A DNA stretch of 64,000 nt from Paludibacteraceae bacterium (GCA_017478225.1 JAFVDX010000002.1:62001-126000), one strand, 5' to 3'. Numbered from the stretch's first letter, positions 51,949 to 61,000 are shown. Notes: a model not told the origin generated them from the sequence alone. A program made the numbers and translations.

Positions 51949-53889
51949 TCATTTTTTCTTTAACACATTCATCGAGTCTTTCCATTTACTTTTCTTAGGC
52001 TCTATCTCTTTTACTTTGTCCGCTACTGCATCTTTTATTGCATTCGACACGCTCATTACAGCATCTTTGGCTTTTTTGCCTAATTCAGCAGCCGCTATCT
52101 TCGCTTCTTCTACCATATCTACTTTCTCTAACCAGCAGATAACTTGACCTTTTGCTACAGTCTCTCCCGCTTCTTTCTCTATGCTTACTATGCGGCTGTT
52201 GTCAAAGGCATACAATGGTTCCATGCCATGAGCGGTTTGCAAATATGCAACCACATCGTCTTTCAAGAACAATTTACCATGCACCGGTGCACAAGAACCC
52301 TCATCGTAATTTAATTCCCATACCAACTTGCCATTCATAGGCGCCTCAAGTGGCTCTGCAGATGGGTGCAATATAGCGCGCTTGTCTGCGGCAGAGAAGA
52401 AAGTAACTTGTTGACCGGTCTTGGCCGCTTTCTCCATTCTTTCCAACAAATCTTTGTTAAACTGCTCCTTCGCTTGACCTGACTTATATTCTCTATATTG
52501 CTTTTCATGCATCGCAAACTCAAACAACTCCTCGTCGTCTTCGCCACGATCCCAACCTAATTCTTCCATCTCCTTGATGTACTGTGGCAATACATCAGGA
52601 TATAGTTTTTGAGGATCGTCTGTGTAGAACTCATAACCCTTTTCCTTGGCCAATTCTACAATCTCAGGAGCAAGAGTGCCGGGCAGTTTACCCGACTTGC
52701 CCAAAATCATGCCCCACATTGCAGGATCCATACGACTAAACTCTTTCTCACCCATCGAACGACTAAACAAATTCATCAATGCTGCATTCTTCACATACTG
52801 TGAGAAAGGAGTTACTAAACATGGAGTACCCAACATCGGCCATATACGCTGAACCTCTTGGAACAACTCTACTAACAATTCATCTTCGTTCAACTCTTTC
52901 TCACCACGCTTCTTGAGGTTGCTGTTGATTGCAGCATGCATGCCCTTCAAGTCCGCCATCAAAGAACCCATCATTCCACCCGGCAAACCACAACCCACAA
53001 GCAACGAAGTCATCTTCGAATTGCGAGGATCAATCCAATAACCGAGGAACTCATCTATAAACGATTGTGTCAACGAACGAGCCTCCATATATGCTTTCAT
53101 ATTGATGTCCTTAACCAAAAATCCGGCATCGCGAAGCATTGCTTGGATGGTTATCACATCCGGATGAACCATTCCCCAACTCAATGGCTCCATTGCCACA
53201 TCCAGCACATCACCGCCTGCTTTGGCTACCTCCAACATAGAAGCCACAGAAAAACCGGGACCCGTATGACCATGATACTGAATAATGATATCCGGATGTT
53301 TCTCTTTAATGGCAGCCACTATCGTACCTAACATCGCAGGACGACCTATACCAGCCATATCTTTCAGACATATTTCCTGAGCACCTCCTTCTATCAGTTG
53401 CTCCGCTAAATTGATATAGTATTCGGCTGTGTGTACTTTGCTATAAGTAATACACATCGTGGCCTGAGCAGTCATACCGGCTGCCTTAGCCCACTTGATA
53501 GAAGGAATTATATTTCTTGGGTCGTTCAAACCGCAAAATATACGAGTTATATTGGTCCCCTGAGCATTCTTTACCTTATACATTAGTTGTCTTACATCAG
53601 CGGGCACAGGATTCATACGCAAAGCATTCAAACCTCGGTCAAGCATGTGAGTCTTTATACCTGCCTCGTTGAATGGCTTACAAAAAGTCCTAACAGCCAA
53701 ATTCGGGTTCTCACCATACAACAGATTTACTTGCTCAGAGGCACCACCATTTGTCTCTACACGATCAAAACATCCCATATCTATTATTACAGGTGCTATC
53801 TTGGCAAGTTGATCACGGCGTGGCACATATTTTCCCGACGACTGCCACATGTCGCGGTAAACCAAACTAAATTGAATCTCTTTTTTCAT
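51949..53889 (-). CDS. Carboxyltransferase subunit (oxaloacetate decarboxylase alpha / pyruvate carboxylase B-like) with degenerate biotinyl domain
   Basis: 646 residues. The TIM-barrel carboxyltransferase domain carries YRDMWQSSGK, KDMAG at 176-180 with the carboxylated Lys, and HGHTGPG at 206-212 for metal binding. A conserved carboxyltransferase C-lobe follows. The C-terminal domain (about 535-595) resembles a biotinyl domain, but the acceptor motif EAMKM is replaced by EKVDM (WLEKVDM at 586-592), so the biotin-bearing Lys is missing. A 54-residue charged tail is added. It may use a separate biotin carrier protein. No other subunits lie nearby. Confidence 0.8.
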   Translation of the reverse strand: MKKEIQFSLVYRDMWQSSGKYVPRRDQLAKIAPVIIDMGCFDRVETNGGASEQVNLLYGENPNLAVRTFCKPFNEAGIKTHMLDRGLNALRMNPVPADVRQLMYKVKNAQGTNITRIFCGLNDPRNIIPSIKWAKAAGMTAQATMCITYSKVHTAEYYINLAEQLIEGGAQEICLKDMAGIGRPAMLGTIVAAIKEKHPDIIIQYHGHTGPGFSVASMLEVAKAGGDVLDVAMEPLSWGMVHPDVITIQAMLRDAGFLVKDINMKAYMEARSLTQSFIDEFLGYWIDPRNSKMTSLLVGCGLPGGMMGSLMADLKGMHAAINSNLKKRGEKELNEDELLVELFQEVQRIWPMLGTPCLVTPFSQYVKNAALMNLFSRSMGEKEFSRMDPAMWGMILGKSGKLPGTLAPEIVELAKEKGYEFYTDDPQKLYPDVLPQYIKEMEELGWDRGEDDEELFEFAMHEKQYREYKSGQAKEQFNKDLLERMEKAAKTGQQVTFFSAADKRAILHPSAEPLEAPMNGKLVWELNYDEGSCAPVHGKLFLKDDVVAYLQTAHGMEPLYAFDNSRIVSIEKEAGETVAKGQVICWLEKVDMVEEAKIAAAELGKKAKDAVMSVSNAIKDAVADKVKEIEPKKSKWKDSMNVLKKK

Positions 53890-53916
53890 ATTCTGTGTTT
53901 TTATTATTCTATATTG

Positions 53917-53979
53917 TCTAGTCTATCTAGTCTATCTAGTCTATCTAGTCTATCTAGTCTATCTAGTCCATCTAGACTT
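53917..53979 (+). repeat. 9-bp tandem array TCTAGTCTA
   Basis: Five perfect copies of TCTAGTCTA plus two variants, upstream of the carboxyltransferase gene. It is the most regular of the arrays. Confidence 0.9.
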
Positions 53980-54042
53980 CCTAAAAAATCGCGCAAAAAT
54001 ACACTTTTTTTCCCTTTTATGCAAGTGATACCCTCTGATTAA

Positions 54043-54690
54043 TCAAAAGTATATCTTACCAAAAAATTCAGGCCTATGAAAATCTGGTTGTGCGGTCTTT
54101 ATTGCCGACCATGATAGATAATGCTTTGCGCTTGTGTCATCCGCACACTTATAGAAATTCCCTTCTATATATTCTGGCAAATGTGCATTATCTATTCCCA
54201 ATAACGGCAATGGTATTGCTACACATAGGTCCCAAACAAATTGACCATCTATTTCACAAAATGGCCTCCTACCAAGCGAAGAATATCGCTCAATCTGTTT
54301 ATATTGCTCTTCGCTAAACACTTCAACCGACTCATTTCTTGAAATACGAGAGGCACAACGAGCAGTTCCTATCGCGTTAAACTCCAGATTATAATAGCGT
54401 TCCGAATCAGGTAACTTGCAGAAAAATTCTACACACGAGTCATTAAACACTGCATCACCATCATGAGTGTATATTGCCTTCAGCATTACTCCTACCACAT
54501 GCCATTTGATAAGCAATTTCTGATCTGTACGCGCCAAATAAACCCAGGTTAATGGCTTATACGGATATTCTTTGCTCCAGTTGGCTTGGTCTATACTCAA
54601 ACTTGCACCTTTGTCATCCAACAATGCATTTATATGTTCTATACTTTTGTCTGCAAAGCATGAACACAACGGAACCTGAATACTTGCCAT
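54043..54690 (-). CDS. CBM9-like carbohydrate-binding family protein
   Basis: 215 residues. The beta-sandwich pattern of the CBM9-like fold is suggested by LLIKWHVVGVMLKAIYTHDG, VFNDSCVEFFCKLP, YYNLEFNAIGT and a terminal HRPEFFGKIYF. No signal peptide is seen, which is common in the Bacteroidales members annotated this way. It may bind sugars; the ligand is unknown. A TAAATTTG -7 element at 54729-54736 on the minus strand lies 39 bp upstream. Confidence 0.65.
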   Translation of the reverse strand: MASIQVPLCSCFADKSIEHINALLDDKGASLSIDQANWSKEYPYKPLTWVYLARTDQKLLIKWHVVGVMLKAIYTHDGDAVFNDSCVEFFCKLPDSERYYNLEFNAIGTARCASRISRNESVEVFSEEQYKQIERYSSLGRRPFCEIDGQFVWDLCVAIPLPLLGIDNAHLPEYIEGNFYKCADDTSAKHYLSWSAIKTAQPDFHRPEFFGKIYF

Positions 54691-54728
54691 AATTGATACC
54701 TTTTTTAACTGTAATCTACTTTGAGCCG

Positions 54729-54736
54729 CAAATTTA
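54729..54736 (-). promoter_or_regulatory. -7 element of the CBM9-like gene
   Basis: TAAATTTG on the minus strand matches TAnnTTTG. Confidence 0.5.
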
Positions 54737-54800
54737 CATATTTTTTATCTAATAGCAAAACCACAATCTATCTAAATAAAAAACTAAAGTTTCCCACATA

Positions 54801-54857
54801 CTCCGAATATTCAGACAACTCCGAATACTTCGAACACTCCGACCAATCAGAACAATC
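54801..54857 (+). repeat. 9-bp-period array
   Basis: Six 9-mers: CTCCGAATA, TTCAGACAA, CTCCGAATA, CTTCGAACA, CTCCGACCA, ATCAGAACA. Different sequence from the other arrays but the same period, just upstream of the bamD promoter. Confidence 0.7.
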
Positions 54858-54878
54858 ATTTTGCAATTTTCAAACATA

Positions 54879-54910
54879 TTTGCGTATTTGGAAAAATAGT
54901 AGTACTTTTG
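54879..54910 (+). promoter_or_regulatory. Promoter of the bamD-rpoZ-coaBC operon
   Basis: -33 TTTG at 54879-54882, 20-bp spacer, -7 TACTTTTG at 54903-54910; ATG at 54927. Confidence 0.72.
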
Positions 54911-54926
54911 CAGGCTAATAAATAAC

Positions 54927-55727
54927 ATGACTAAAAAGGCATTTTACATATTGTCTATTGCTCTGATAATGAGCGCTTGCGGGGAATATCAAAAACTCCT
55001 CAAATCTAACGATGCGGAACTGAAATTCTCCAAAGCCATTGAATACTATGGTGTCGGAAAATACACGCAAGCACAAACTCTGCTCGAAGATATTGCACCA
55101 TATTATCGCGGTACCGAACGATCAGAAGATGTGCTCAATTTGCTCGCAAGGTGTATGATGAAAAAGAAAGATTATTCCAGCGCAACTGAGTATTATCAAG
55201 CATATCTGCGTAATTATCCCAAAGGAAGATATATCATTGAAACAAGGTATATGATAGGACATTGCTATTATCTTAATTCACCTGATGCAAGGCTCGACCA
55301 GACCGAAACGAAAAAAGCAATTGAATATCTCGGACAATTTATTGATATGTACCCCGAAAGCCCCTATGTTAAAGATGCATACAACGAACTTGACGAAATG
55401 TATAATAAATTGGCTGAAAAAGAATATCTTAATGCTAAACTTTATTATAATTTAGGAACATACCTCGGAAACAACTACGAAGCATGTGCAGTTACCGCAC
55501 AAAACGCATTACATAAATATCCGGGAAACAAATTCCAAAACGAACTTAGTTGGCTTATCCTAATCTCTAAATACGAACAAGTTATAAGAAGTGTTGAAGA
55601 ACTCAAACAAGAAAGAGCACAAGACGCTATAGATGAGTGCTATAATTATCTAACGGAATATCCCGATACTAAACACAAAAAAGAGATCGATAAGATGAAA
55701 AGGGAATTGGAAAAGATTGTTAAATAA
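54927..55727 (+). CDS. bamD: Outer membrane assembly lipoprotein BamD
   Basis: 266 residues. Lipoprotein signal with lipobox MSAC, Cys18. Five TPR-like helical pairs follow, e.g. KAIEYYGVGKYTQAQTLLED, YYQAYLRNYPKGRYIIETRY and LGQFIDMYPESPYVKDA, the YfiO/BamD arrangement. It is the essential partner of BamA in inserting beta-barrel proteins. It is first in an operon with rpoZ and coaBC, an order usual for Bacteroidota. Confidence 0.92.
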   Translation: MTKKAFYILSIALIMSACGEYQKLLKSNDAELKFSKAIEYYGVGKYTQAQTLLEDIAPYYRGTERSEDVLNLLARCMMKKKDYSSATEYYQAYLRNYPKGRYIIETRYMIGHCYYLNSPDARLDQTETKKAIEYLGQFIDMYPESPYVKDAYNELDEMYNKLAEKEYLNAKLYYNLGTYLGNNYEACAVTAQNALHKYPGNKFQNELSWLILISKYEQVIRSVEELKQERAQDAIDECYNYLTEYPDTKHKKEIDKMKRELEKIVK

Positions 55728-55763
55728 CAATAACAAGTAACAAATAAAATCAATATATAAACT

Positions 55764-56099
55764 ATGGATTATAAAAAATCAAAAGCGGCTCATAACACAA
55801 TGACGCGTGATATGAACCAAATGAGTGCAAAAGTGGGTAATGTGTATGAAACTGTCGCCATTATCAGTAAAAGGGCTAACCAAATCTCACAAGAGTTGAA
55901 AAAAGAATTAGACCAAAAACTCCAAGATTTTCAAGCACCGCAAGAGGGTATTGACGAAGTATATGAAAACAAAGAGCAGATAGAAATATCTCGCCAATAT
56001 GAACTTCTCCCCAAACCATCATTGCTTGCAACAGAAGAGTTTATGGAAGATCAACTCATTATCCGTAATACTCAAAAAGAAAGAGACCAATTGTTATAA
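55764..56099 (+). CDS. rpoZ: RNA polymerase omega subunit (Bacteroidota type)
   Basis: 111 residues. NMNQMSAKVGN-like start and VYETVAIISKRANQISQELK (about 28-48) form the conserved RpoZ/Rpb6 core; the C-terminal half is polar. Omega wraps the beta-prime C-terminus and aids assembly. It lies between bamD and coaBC; its stop overlaps the coaBC start (TAATG). Confidence 0.85.
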   Translation: MDYKKSKAAHNTMTRDMNQMSAKVGNVYETVAIISKRANQISQELKKELDQKLQDFQAPQEGIDEVYENKEQIEISRQYELLPKPSLLATEEFMEDQLIIRNTQKERDQLL

Positions 56100-57322
56100 T
56101 GCCTACGATAATGCTTCAAGGCAAACACATAGTGCTTGGGATCTCGGGCGGGATAGCGGCTTATAAAGCACCGCTGCTCGTCCGATTACTTATCAAAGCA
56201 GGAGCACAAGTTAAATGCTGCTGCACCTCTAATGCGCTGCAATTCATCACACCGCTAACCCTTCAGACACTATCAAACAACCCAATCTATACAGATGTCT
56301 TTGCGCCTCATAACGAGCACCAAACAGAACATATCTCGCTCCCCGATTGGGCTGACCTTATGATCGTTGCACCCGCAACTGCCAACATAATTGGCAAATT
56401 TGCTGCAGGTATTGCCGATGACGCTCTCTCTACCACTTTTCTTGCTATGCAAAAGCCTGTCATCATTGCTCCCGCAATGAACGACAAGATGTACTCTCAC
56501 CCCGCATTGCAACGAAATTTACAAACACTCACCACATACCCTAATGTGGAAGTATTGCCTTGTGCAGATGGTTTCTTGGCATGTGGAACAAATGGAAAGG
56601 GGAGGATGTTAGAACCCGAACAAATACTTTATTATGCACAAGCAGCATTAACTCCCAAGACTCTTCTAAACAAAAAAGTGCTTATTACCGCAGGACCTAC
56701 ACAAGAAAAAATTGACCCTGTTAGATATATATCTAATTTCTCTACAGGCAAAATGGGGTATGCACTTGCCCGAGAAGCACAAAACAGAGGGGCTGAAGTT
56801 ACTCTTATCAGCGGACCTACTAATCTGACTTTCAGTCCTACCAATAGCAAATCGAATATAATCAATGTCCTGTCGGCAGATCAGATGTATCAAGCCGTAA
56901 TGGATAATGCCACAAAGGCTGATATCATTATTCTTTGTGCGGCTGTCGCTGATTTTACTGTGGCATCTGTTGGTTCCTCAAAAATCAAAAGAGGTAATTC
57001 AGATTTATGTCTGCAACTATCACCAACACAAGATATTGCCGCTGCTGTAGGTGAGATAAGAAAAAACAATCAAATAGTAGTCGGATTTGCACTTGAGACA
57101 GATAATGAAGAGGCTAATGCTATTGGTAAGTTGGAGCGAAAAAAATTAGATTATATAGTTTTGAACTCTTTACGCGACGAGGGAGCAGGATTTGGGGTAG
57201 ATACCAATAAGGTGACTATATATAGCAAACAAGGAGGGAAAAATATGCTACCTATTGAGAGCAAACAAAAAGTAGCAAGTGATATATTTGAGATAATTAA
57301 CAACTCAAATAAAGCATACTAA
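56099..57322 (+). CDS. coaBC: Bifunctional phosphopantothenoylcysteine decarboxylase / phosphopantothenate-cysteine ligase
   Basis: 407 residues. The N-terminal flavoprotein (CoaC) has LGISGGIAAYKAPLLVRLL, MIVAPATANIIGKFAAGIAD, PAMNDKMYSHPA and the lid Cys in DGFLACGTNGKGRM. The C-terminal ligase (CoaB) has LITAGPTQEKIDPVRYISNF, GKMGYALA and LCAAVADFTV. It makes 4'-phosphopantetheine for coenzyme A. A nearer ATG at 56111 (MLQGKHIVLG) is an alternative start. Third gene of the operon; a MITE-like element begins inside its last codons. Confidence 0.93.
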   Translation: MPTIMLQGKHIVLGISGGIAAYKAPLLVRLLIKAGAQVKCCCTSNALQFITPLTLQTLSNNPIYTDVFAPHNEHQTEHISLPDWADLMIVAPATANIIGKFAAGIADDALSTTFLAMQKPVIIAPAMNDKMYSHPALQRNLQTLTTYPNVEVLPCADGFLACGTNGKGRMLEPEQILYYAQAALTPKTLLNKKVLITAGPTQEKIDPVRYISNFSTGKMGYALAREAQNRGAEVTLISGPTNLTFSPTNSKSNIINVLSADQMYQAVMDNATKADIIILCAAVADFTVASVGSSKIKRGNSDLCLQLSPTQDIAAAVGEIRKNNQIVVGFALETDNEEANAIGKLERKKLDYIVLNSLRDEGAGFGVDTNKVTIYSKQGGKNMLPIESKQKVASDIFEIINNSNKAY

Positions 57323-57482
57323 ACTTTTCCACATAAGAGATAACAAAATTCTATTTTTGGTAATTTTGAGTAATTTTTAACAACTTAATAATAAAGAAAA
57401 AACGCAGTTTTTCGTTTAATTAGTATAATTCGTAGATAACCAAAAAATTTAATTCGTTGATTATCTGATGTGGAAACTTTAG
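57319..57482 (+). repeat. MITE-like element, copy 2
   Basis: 164 bp with inverted ends: CTAAACTTTTCCACATAAGA at the left and, reversed, CTAAAGTTTCCACATCAGAT at the right. Its left end supplies the last bases of coaBC (TACTAA) and its right end lies 11 bp before the RNase P RNA. It contains TAATTTTG, a -7-like sequence pointing to rnpB. Confidence 0.8.
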
Positions 57483-57493
57483 AAAAGCATAAA

Positions 57494-57794
57494 GCAGTAG
57501 GTTGGTTTGTCGCTATTTGAAAAAGTAGAGGAAAGTCCGGGCAACATAGAGCATCGTATCAGTTAACGGCTGACAGGCAGTGATGTTTGGTCAATGGAAC
57601 AGCGACGATGACAATATCAAGGCTAATTACCTTGTATTGGTGAAACGGCTACACTACGAGTTGCAAGTTCAAGTAAACCTGCGTTTGAGGGCTGCTCGTC
57701 CAAGCAGGAGGGTAGAACGCGTAAGAGATTGGTAGTGATATCAATCCAAGATTAATGGCAAACTAAAACAGAACCCGGCTTACGGACTTACTGC
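57494..57794 (+). ncRNA. rnpB: RNase P RNA, class A
   Basis: GAGGAAAGTCCGGGCA near 57528 and ACAGAACCCGGCTTA near 57768 are the hallmark conserved strands that form P4. P1 is formed by GCAGTAGGT (57494-57502) with ACTTACTGC (57786-57794). The internal GGGTAGAACGCG-like segment also fits the bacterial type A core. It processes tRNA 5' leaders. The ends are set by P1 and may extend a few bases. Confidence 0.93.
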
Positions 57795-57801
57795 ATTACT
57801 T

Positions 57802-57839
57802 AGATAATTGATAGTTGAATGTTCAACTATCAATTATCT
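57802..57839 (+). terminator. Hairpin after rnpB
   Basis: A perfect 17-bp stem, AGATAATTGATAGTTGA with its complement around ATGT, directly follows the RNA. There is no T-run, so it may act as a processing end or a weak terminator. Confidence 0.6.
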
Positions 57840-57873
57840 AATAATAGAAACATATCAAAACTAATATTATATT

Positions 57874-59187
57874 ATGGGGGTTTTGAAAAAAACAACAAAT
57901 TTTGTGCGGTATGATGTATGGCGCAAAACAGGCGAAGAAATGAGCCGATGGAAACGACTCGCATATCTCTCGTTGAGAAGTATTGTGCTTACTATCAAAG
58001 GATTCCTAAACCACGACATCAACACCAGAGCCAATGCACTCACATATTCCATGATGTTTGCAATAGTACCTATTCTGGCACTCGTTTTGGCTATTGCTAA
58101 GGGATTTGGGTTTGAACAAGTGATTGAAGACAAACTCAATGAGAGTTTTTTAGGTACAATGGGATTGGTGCCAACTATGATGGGGTTCGTGGAACGATAT
58201 TTAGAAACTGCACGAGGGGGAGTATTTATTGGGGTTGGTATGCTCATACTCTTATGGTCTGTGTATTCTTTCTTTAACACTATTGAAACATCTTTCAATA
58301 CTATTTGGCAGGTTAAAAACTCCCGTTCAAGACTCCGACAATTTACAACATACATAACCATTTTACTCTTAGTTCCTATTCTTATCGTAGTATCCTCTGG
58401 TATAAACATTTTCCTAAATACTACTGCGGCTGAATTAGATCTTAAAGCCATGAGTGCTATAAAAGAGTTCTTCTTTAAGTTGCTACCATTTATCACTTGT
58501 TGGTTTATATTCTCATGGATGTATTGGGCCATTCCAAACACTAAAGTGGGCGCATGGGCCACTTTTATACCGGGTATATTGGTAGGTACTCTCTTCCAAC
58601 TATTGCAGATGCTTACTGTCTATTTGGTCATGTTCTTGTCGCGAACAAGTATCATTTACGGTGCCTTTGCTGTTATCCCCCTTTTGCTCACATGGTTACA
58701 ATTGTCTTGTTTGTTTATTCTTTCTGGGGCAGAACTGAGTTTTGCTATCCAAAACAACGAAGAATTTGATTATGACCATGATTTGCAAAATATATCTCGA
58801 AGATACAAAGATTATATAACCCTGTTTCTAACATACAAGGTGGTGAAGCGTTTTGAAGAAGAACAAGAACCACAAACTGCCCACGAAATGGCATCAGAAA
58901 ATCATTTGCCTGCAAGATTAGTTAACCAACTCTTGAGCAGACTCATTGATGTAGGTATCTTAAGAGAAACATACATTGAAGGTAAAGAAGAACATACTTA
59001 TATACCTGCTGTGGATATTAATAAAATAACTGTTGGTAAGGTGTTTGCCAATATTGACCAACAAGGAAATGAACAATTTTTGACTAACCCCACTGAAGAA
59101 AGCAAACTCTTCTGGCAGAAATTCTTAGACATAAAATCTCATACTATGGATGTAAATAAAATCCTTGTCAAAGATATAATTCACTGA
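57874..59187 (+). CDS. YihY/BrkB family inner-membrane protein with C-terminal winged-helix-like region
   Basis: 437 residues. Six hydrophobic helices between about 40 and 295 with the family motifs NALTYSMMFAIVPILALVLA, LWSVYSFFNTIETSFNTIW, VKNSRSRLRQF and YGAFAVIPLLLTWLQLSC. The C-terminal 140 residues are cytoplasmic and contain TAHEMASENHLPARLVNQLL, a winged-helix-like segment found in Bacteroidota members. Once called ribonuclease BN, the family is now treated as membrane proteins of uncertain role. Confidence 0.85.
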   Translation: MGVLKKTTNFVRYDVWRKTGEEMSRWKRLAYLSLRSIVLTIKGFLNHDINTRANALTYSMMFAIVPILALVLAIAKGFGFEQVIEDKLNESFLGTMGLVPTMMGFVERYLETARGGVFIGVGMLILLWSVYSFFNTIETSFNTIWQVKNSRSRLRQFTTYITILLLVPILIVVSSGINIFLNTTAAELDLKAMSAIKEFFFKLLPFITCWFIFSWMYWAIPNTKVGAWATFIPGILVGTLFQLLQMLTVYLVMFLSRTSIIYGAFAVIPLLLTWLQLSCLFILSGAELSFAIQNNEEFDYDHDLQNISRRYKDYITLFLTYKVVKRFEEEQEPQTAHEMASENHLPARLVNQLLSRLIDVGILRETYIEGKEEHTYIPAVDINKITVGKVFANIDQQGNEQFLTNPTEESKLFWQKFLDIKSHTMDVNKILVKDIIH

Positions 59188-59211
59188 AATTCCCCAATTA
59201 AATAAAAATAA

Positions 59212-59512
59212 CTAAACTTTCCCACACAAGAGAAAATGAAAATCCAATTTTTAGTAATTTTGGATAATTTTTGGTAATTTTTGACCACAAAAAAACGAAA
59301 AACGGAGTTTTTCGTTTAATCAGTTTAATTCATAGACTACCAATAAATCTCAGTTTCCTCAGTTCACTCTGTTGATTGGATAATTGTGAGTAATTGTTGG
59401 TAATTGTTAATCAAAAAAAATCAAGGAAAACGCAGTTTTTCGTTAAATTAGTATAATTCGTAGATGACAAAATAAAAATAATTCGTTGATTATTCAATGC
59501 ATAATACTTTAG
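59212..59512 (+). repeat. Two overlapping MITE-like copies (3 and 4)
   Basis: Copy 3 starts CTAAACTTTCCCACACAAGA at 59212 and runs to about 59350 without its right end. A second partial copy (about 59372-59512) repeats the core (AAACGCAGTTTTTCGTTAAA) and has a degenerate right end near ATACTTTAG. Together they occupy most of the 366-bp gap before the CobW-type gene. Confidence 0.65.
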
Positions 59513-59553
59513 AATTTTATCGTAATCGTCAATAATTAAAGGAGATAATAAAT

Positions 59554-60807
59554 ATGACAAATCAAATTCCGGTATTGCTACTAACAGGTTATTTAGGTAG
59601 CGGAAAAACAACATTGGTAAATAAAATCCTCAGCAATGAAAGAGGTATCAAGTTTGCAGTGATAGTAAATGATATAGGTGAAGTGAATATAGACGCAAGT
59701 CTTATTCAAAAGGGTGGAGTAGTAAGCCAACAAGATGATAGTTTAGTGGCGCTGCAAAATGGATGCATTTGCTGCACTTTGAAAATGGATTTGGTAAAGC
59801 AATTACACGACATTGCCGCAATGCACCAGTTCGATTACATTGTAATCGAAGCAAGTGGAATATGTGAGCCTGCTCCAATTGCACAAACTATATGTTCCAT
59901 ACCGCAAATGGCACCTGAATATGCTGCCGACGGCGTCCCTGTAATTGATTGTATTGCAACCGTAGTTGATGCCGCCAGATTGAAAGATGAGTTTAAGTCA
60001 GGTCATTCGTTGATGAACCCTTGTCTTAAAGAAGATGACCTCGAAAATCTTGTTATTCAGCAAATTGAATTCTGTAATGTGATACTTCTCAACAAAGCGA
60101 ACGATGTCGATAAAGACGAGTTGGAACGTATTCGCAAAGTCATTAGGGCTATTCAACCTAAAGCAGAAATCATTGAATGTGACTATTGTGATATTCCTTT
60201 AGAAAAGATTATTGGCACCGGGCTGTTTGATTTCGACGATGTGGCTGGTTCCGCTGCATGGATTCAAGCAGTTGAAGGCAGAGATGAACATAGAGACGAC
60301 GATGAAGAACATGAGCATGAACACGATGAATATGACGAGCATGAACATGAAGAGCATGAACACGATGAGCATGAAGAGCATGAACATCATCATGGTCATC
60401 ATCATGACCATCACCATGATCATGAGGGGGGAGAAGTAGAAGAATATGGTATAACTACTTTTGTTTATCAGGCGCGTCGCCCGTTCAGTTTGAATCGCTT
60501 TGATGATTTTGTCGCCCGTCAGTGGCCTAAATCTATAATAAGAGCAAAAGGAATGTGCTATTTCTCTCAAGAATATGATACTTGTTATGTCTTTGAACAG
60601 GCAGGAAGGCAGGTAAGTCTTCGTAATGCCGGACAATGGTATGCAACTATGCCCAAAGAAGAACTTATGCAACTCCTTGCTCGTGAACCGGAATTAAGAA
60701 AAGACTGGGACGAACAATATGGAGACAGAATGCAGAGAATAGTGTTTATTGGACAGAAATTAAACAAAGAACTGATAAAGACTCTTTTGGACGATTGTCT
60801 TGACTAA
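59554..60807 (+). CDS. CobW/COG0523 family metal chaperone GTPase with His-rich loop
   Basis: 417 residues. P-loop GYLGSGKTT at 12-20, NDIGEVNIDASL switch region, metal-binding CICC at 71-74, a LLNKANDVD guanine motif, and a CobW C-terminal domain (about 295-410). Between them, residues about 241-292 are almost only His, Glu and Asp (HEHEHDEYDEHEHEEHEHD type), a probable zinc or other metal reservoir. The family inserts metals into client proteins using GTP. A zinc role is common but not proven here. Both flanks carry MITE-like repeats. Confidence 0.88.
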   Translation: MTNQIPVLLLTGYLGSGKTTLVNKILSNERGIKFAVIVNDIGEVNIDASLIQKGGVVSQQDDSLVALQNGCICCTLKMDLVKQLHDIAAMHQFDYIVIEASGICEPAPIAQTICSIPQMAPEYAADGVPVIDCIATVVDAARLKDEFKSGHSLMNPCLKEDDLENLVIQQIEFCNVILLNKANDVDKDELERIRKVIRAIQPKAEIIECDYCDIPLEKIIGTGLFDFDDVAGSAAWIQAVEGRDEHRDDDEEHEHEHDEYDEHEHEEHEHDEHEEHEHHHGHHHDHHHDHEGGEVEEYGITTFVYQARRPFSLNRFDDFVARQWPKSIIRAKGMCYFSQEYDTCYVFEQAGRQVSLRNAGQWYATMPKEELMQLLAREPELRKDWDEQYGDRMQRIVFIGQKLNKELIKTLLDDCLD

Positions 60808-60834
60808 TAGAAGAGCATTGGCTTGAATAATTTA

Positions 60835-61000
60835 CTAAATATTCCCACATAAGAGATAATGAAAATCCAATTTTTAGTAATTTTGGATAATTTTTGGTAA
60901 TTTCTGACCACACAAAAAAAACGGAGTTTTTCGTAAAATTAGTTTAGTTCGTAAACGACCAATAAATATAATTCGTTGATTATCTATTGTGGGAAACTTA
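60835..61000 (+). repeat. MITE-like element, copy 5
   Basis: About 166 bp from CTAAATATTCCCACATAAGA to CTATTGTGGGAAACTTA, with the conserved core GGAGTTTTTCGTAAAATTAG. It ends 10 bp before the serC promoter -33 element. Confidence 0.75.

Noticed and set aside
60300..60432. Repeat of GAA/CAT/GAT codons and a G6 run in the CobW-type gene as a phase-variable tract
   Set aside because: The His/Glu/Asp repeat is a typical metal-binding loop of the family and G6 is below the length at which slippage is usual.
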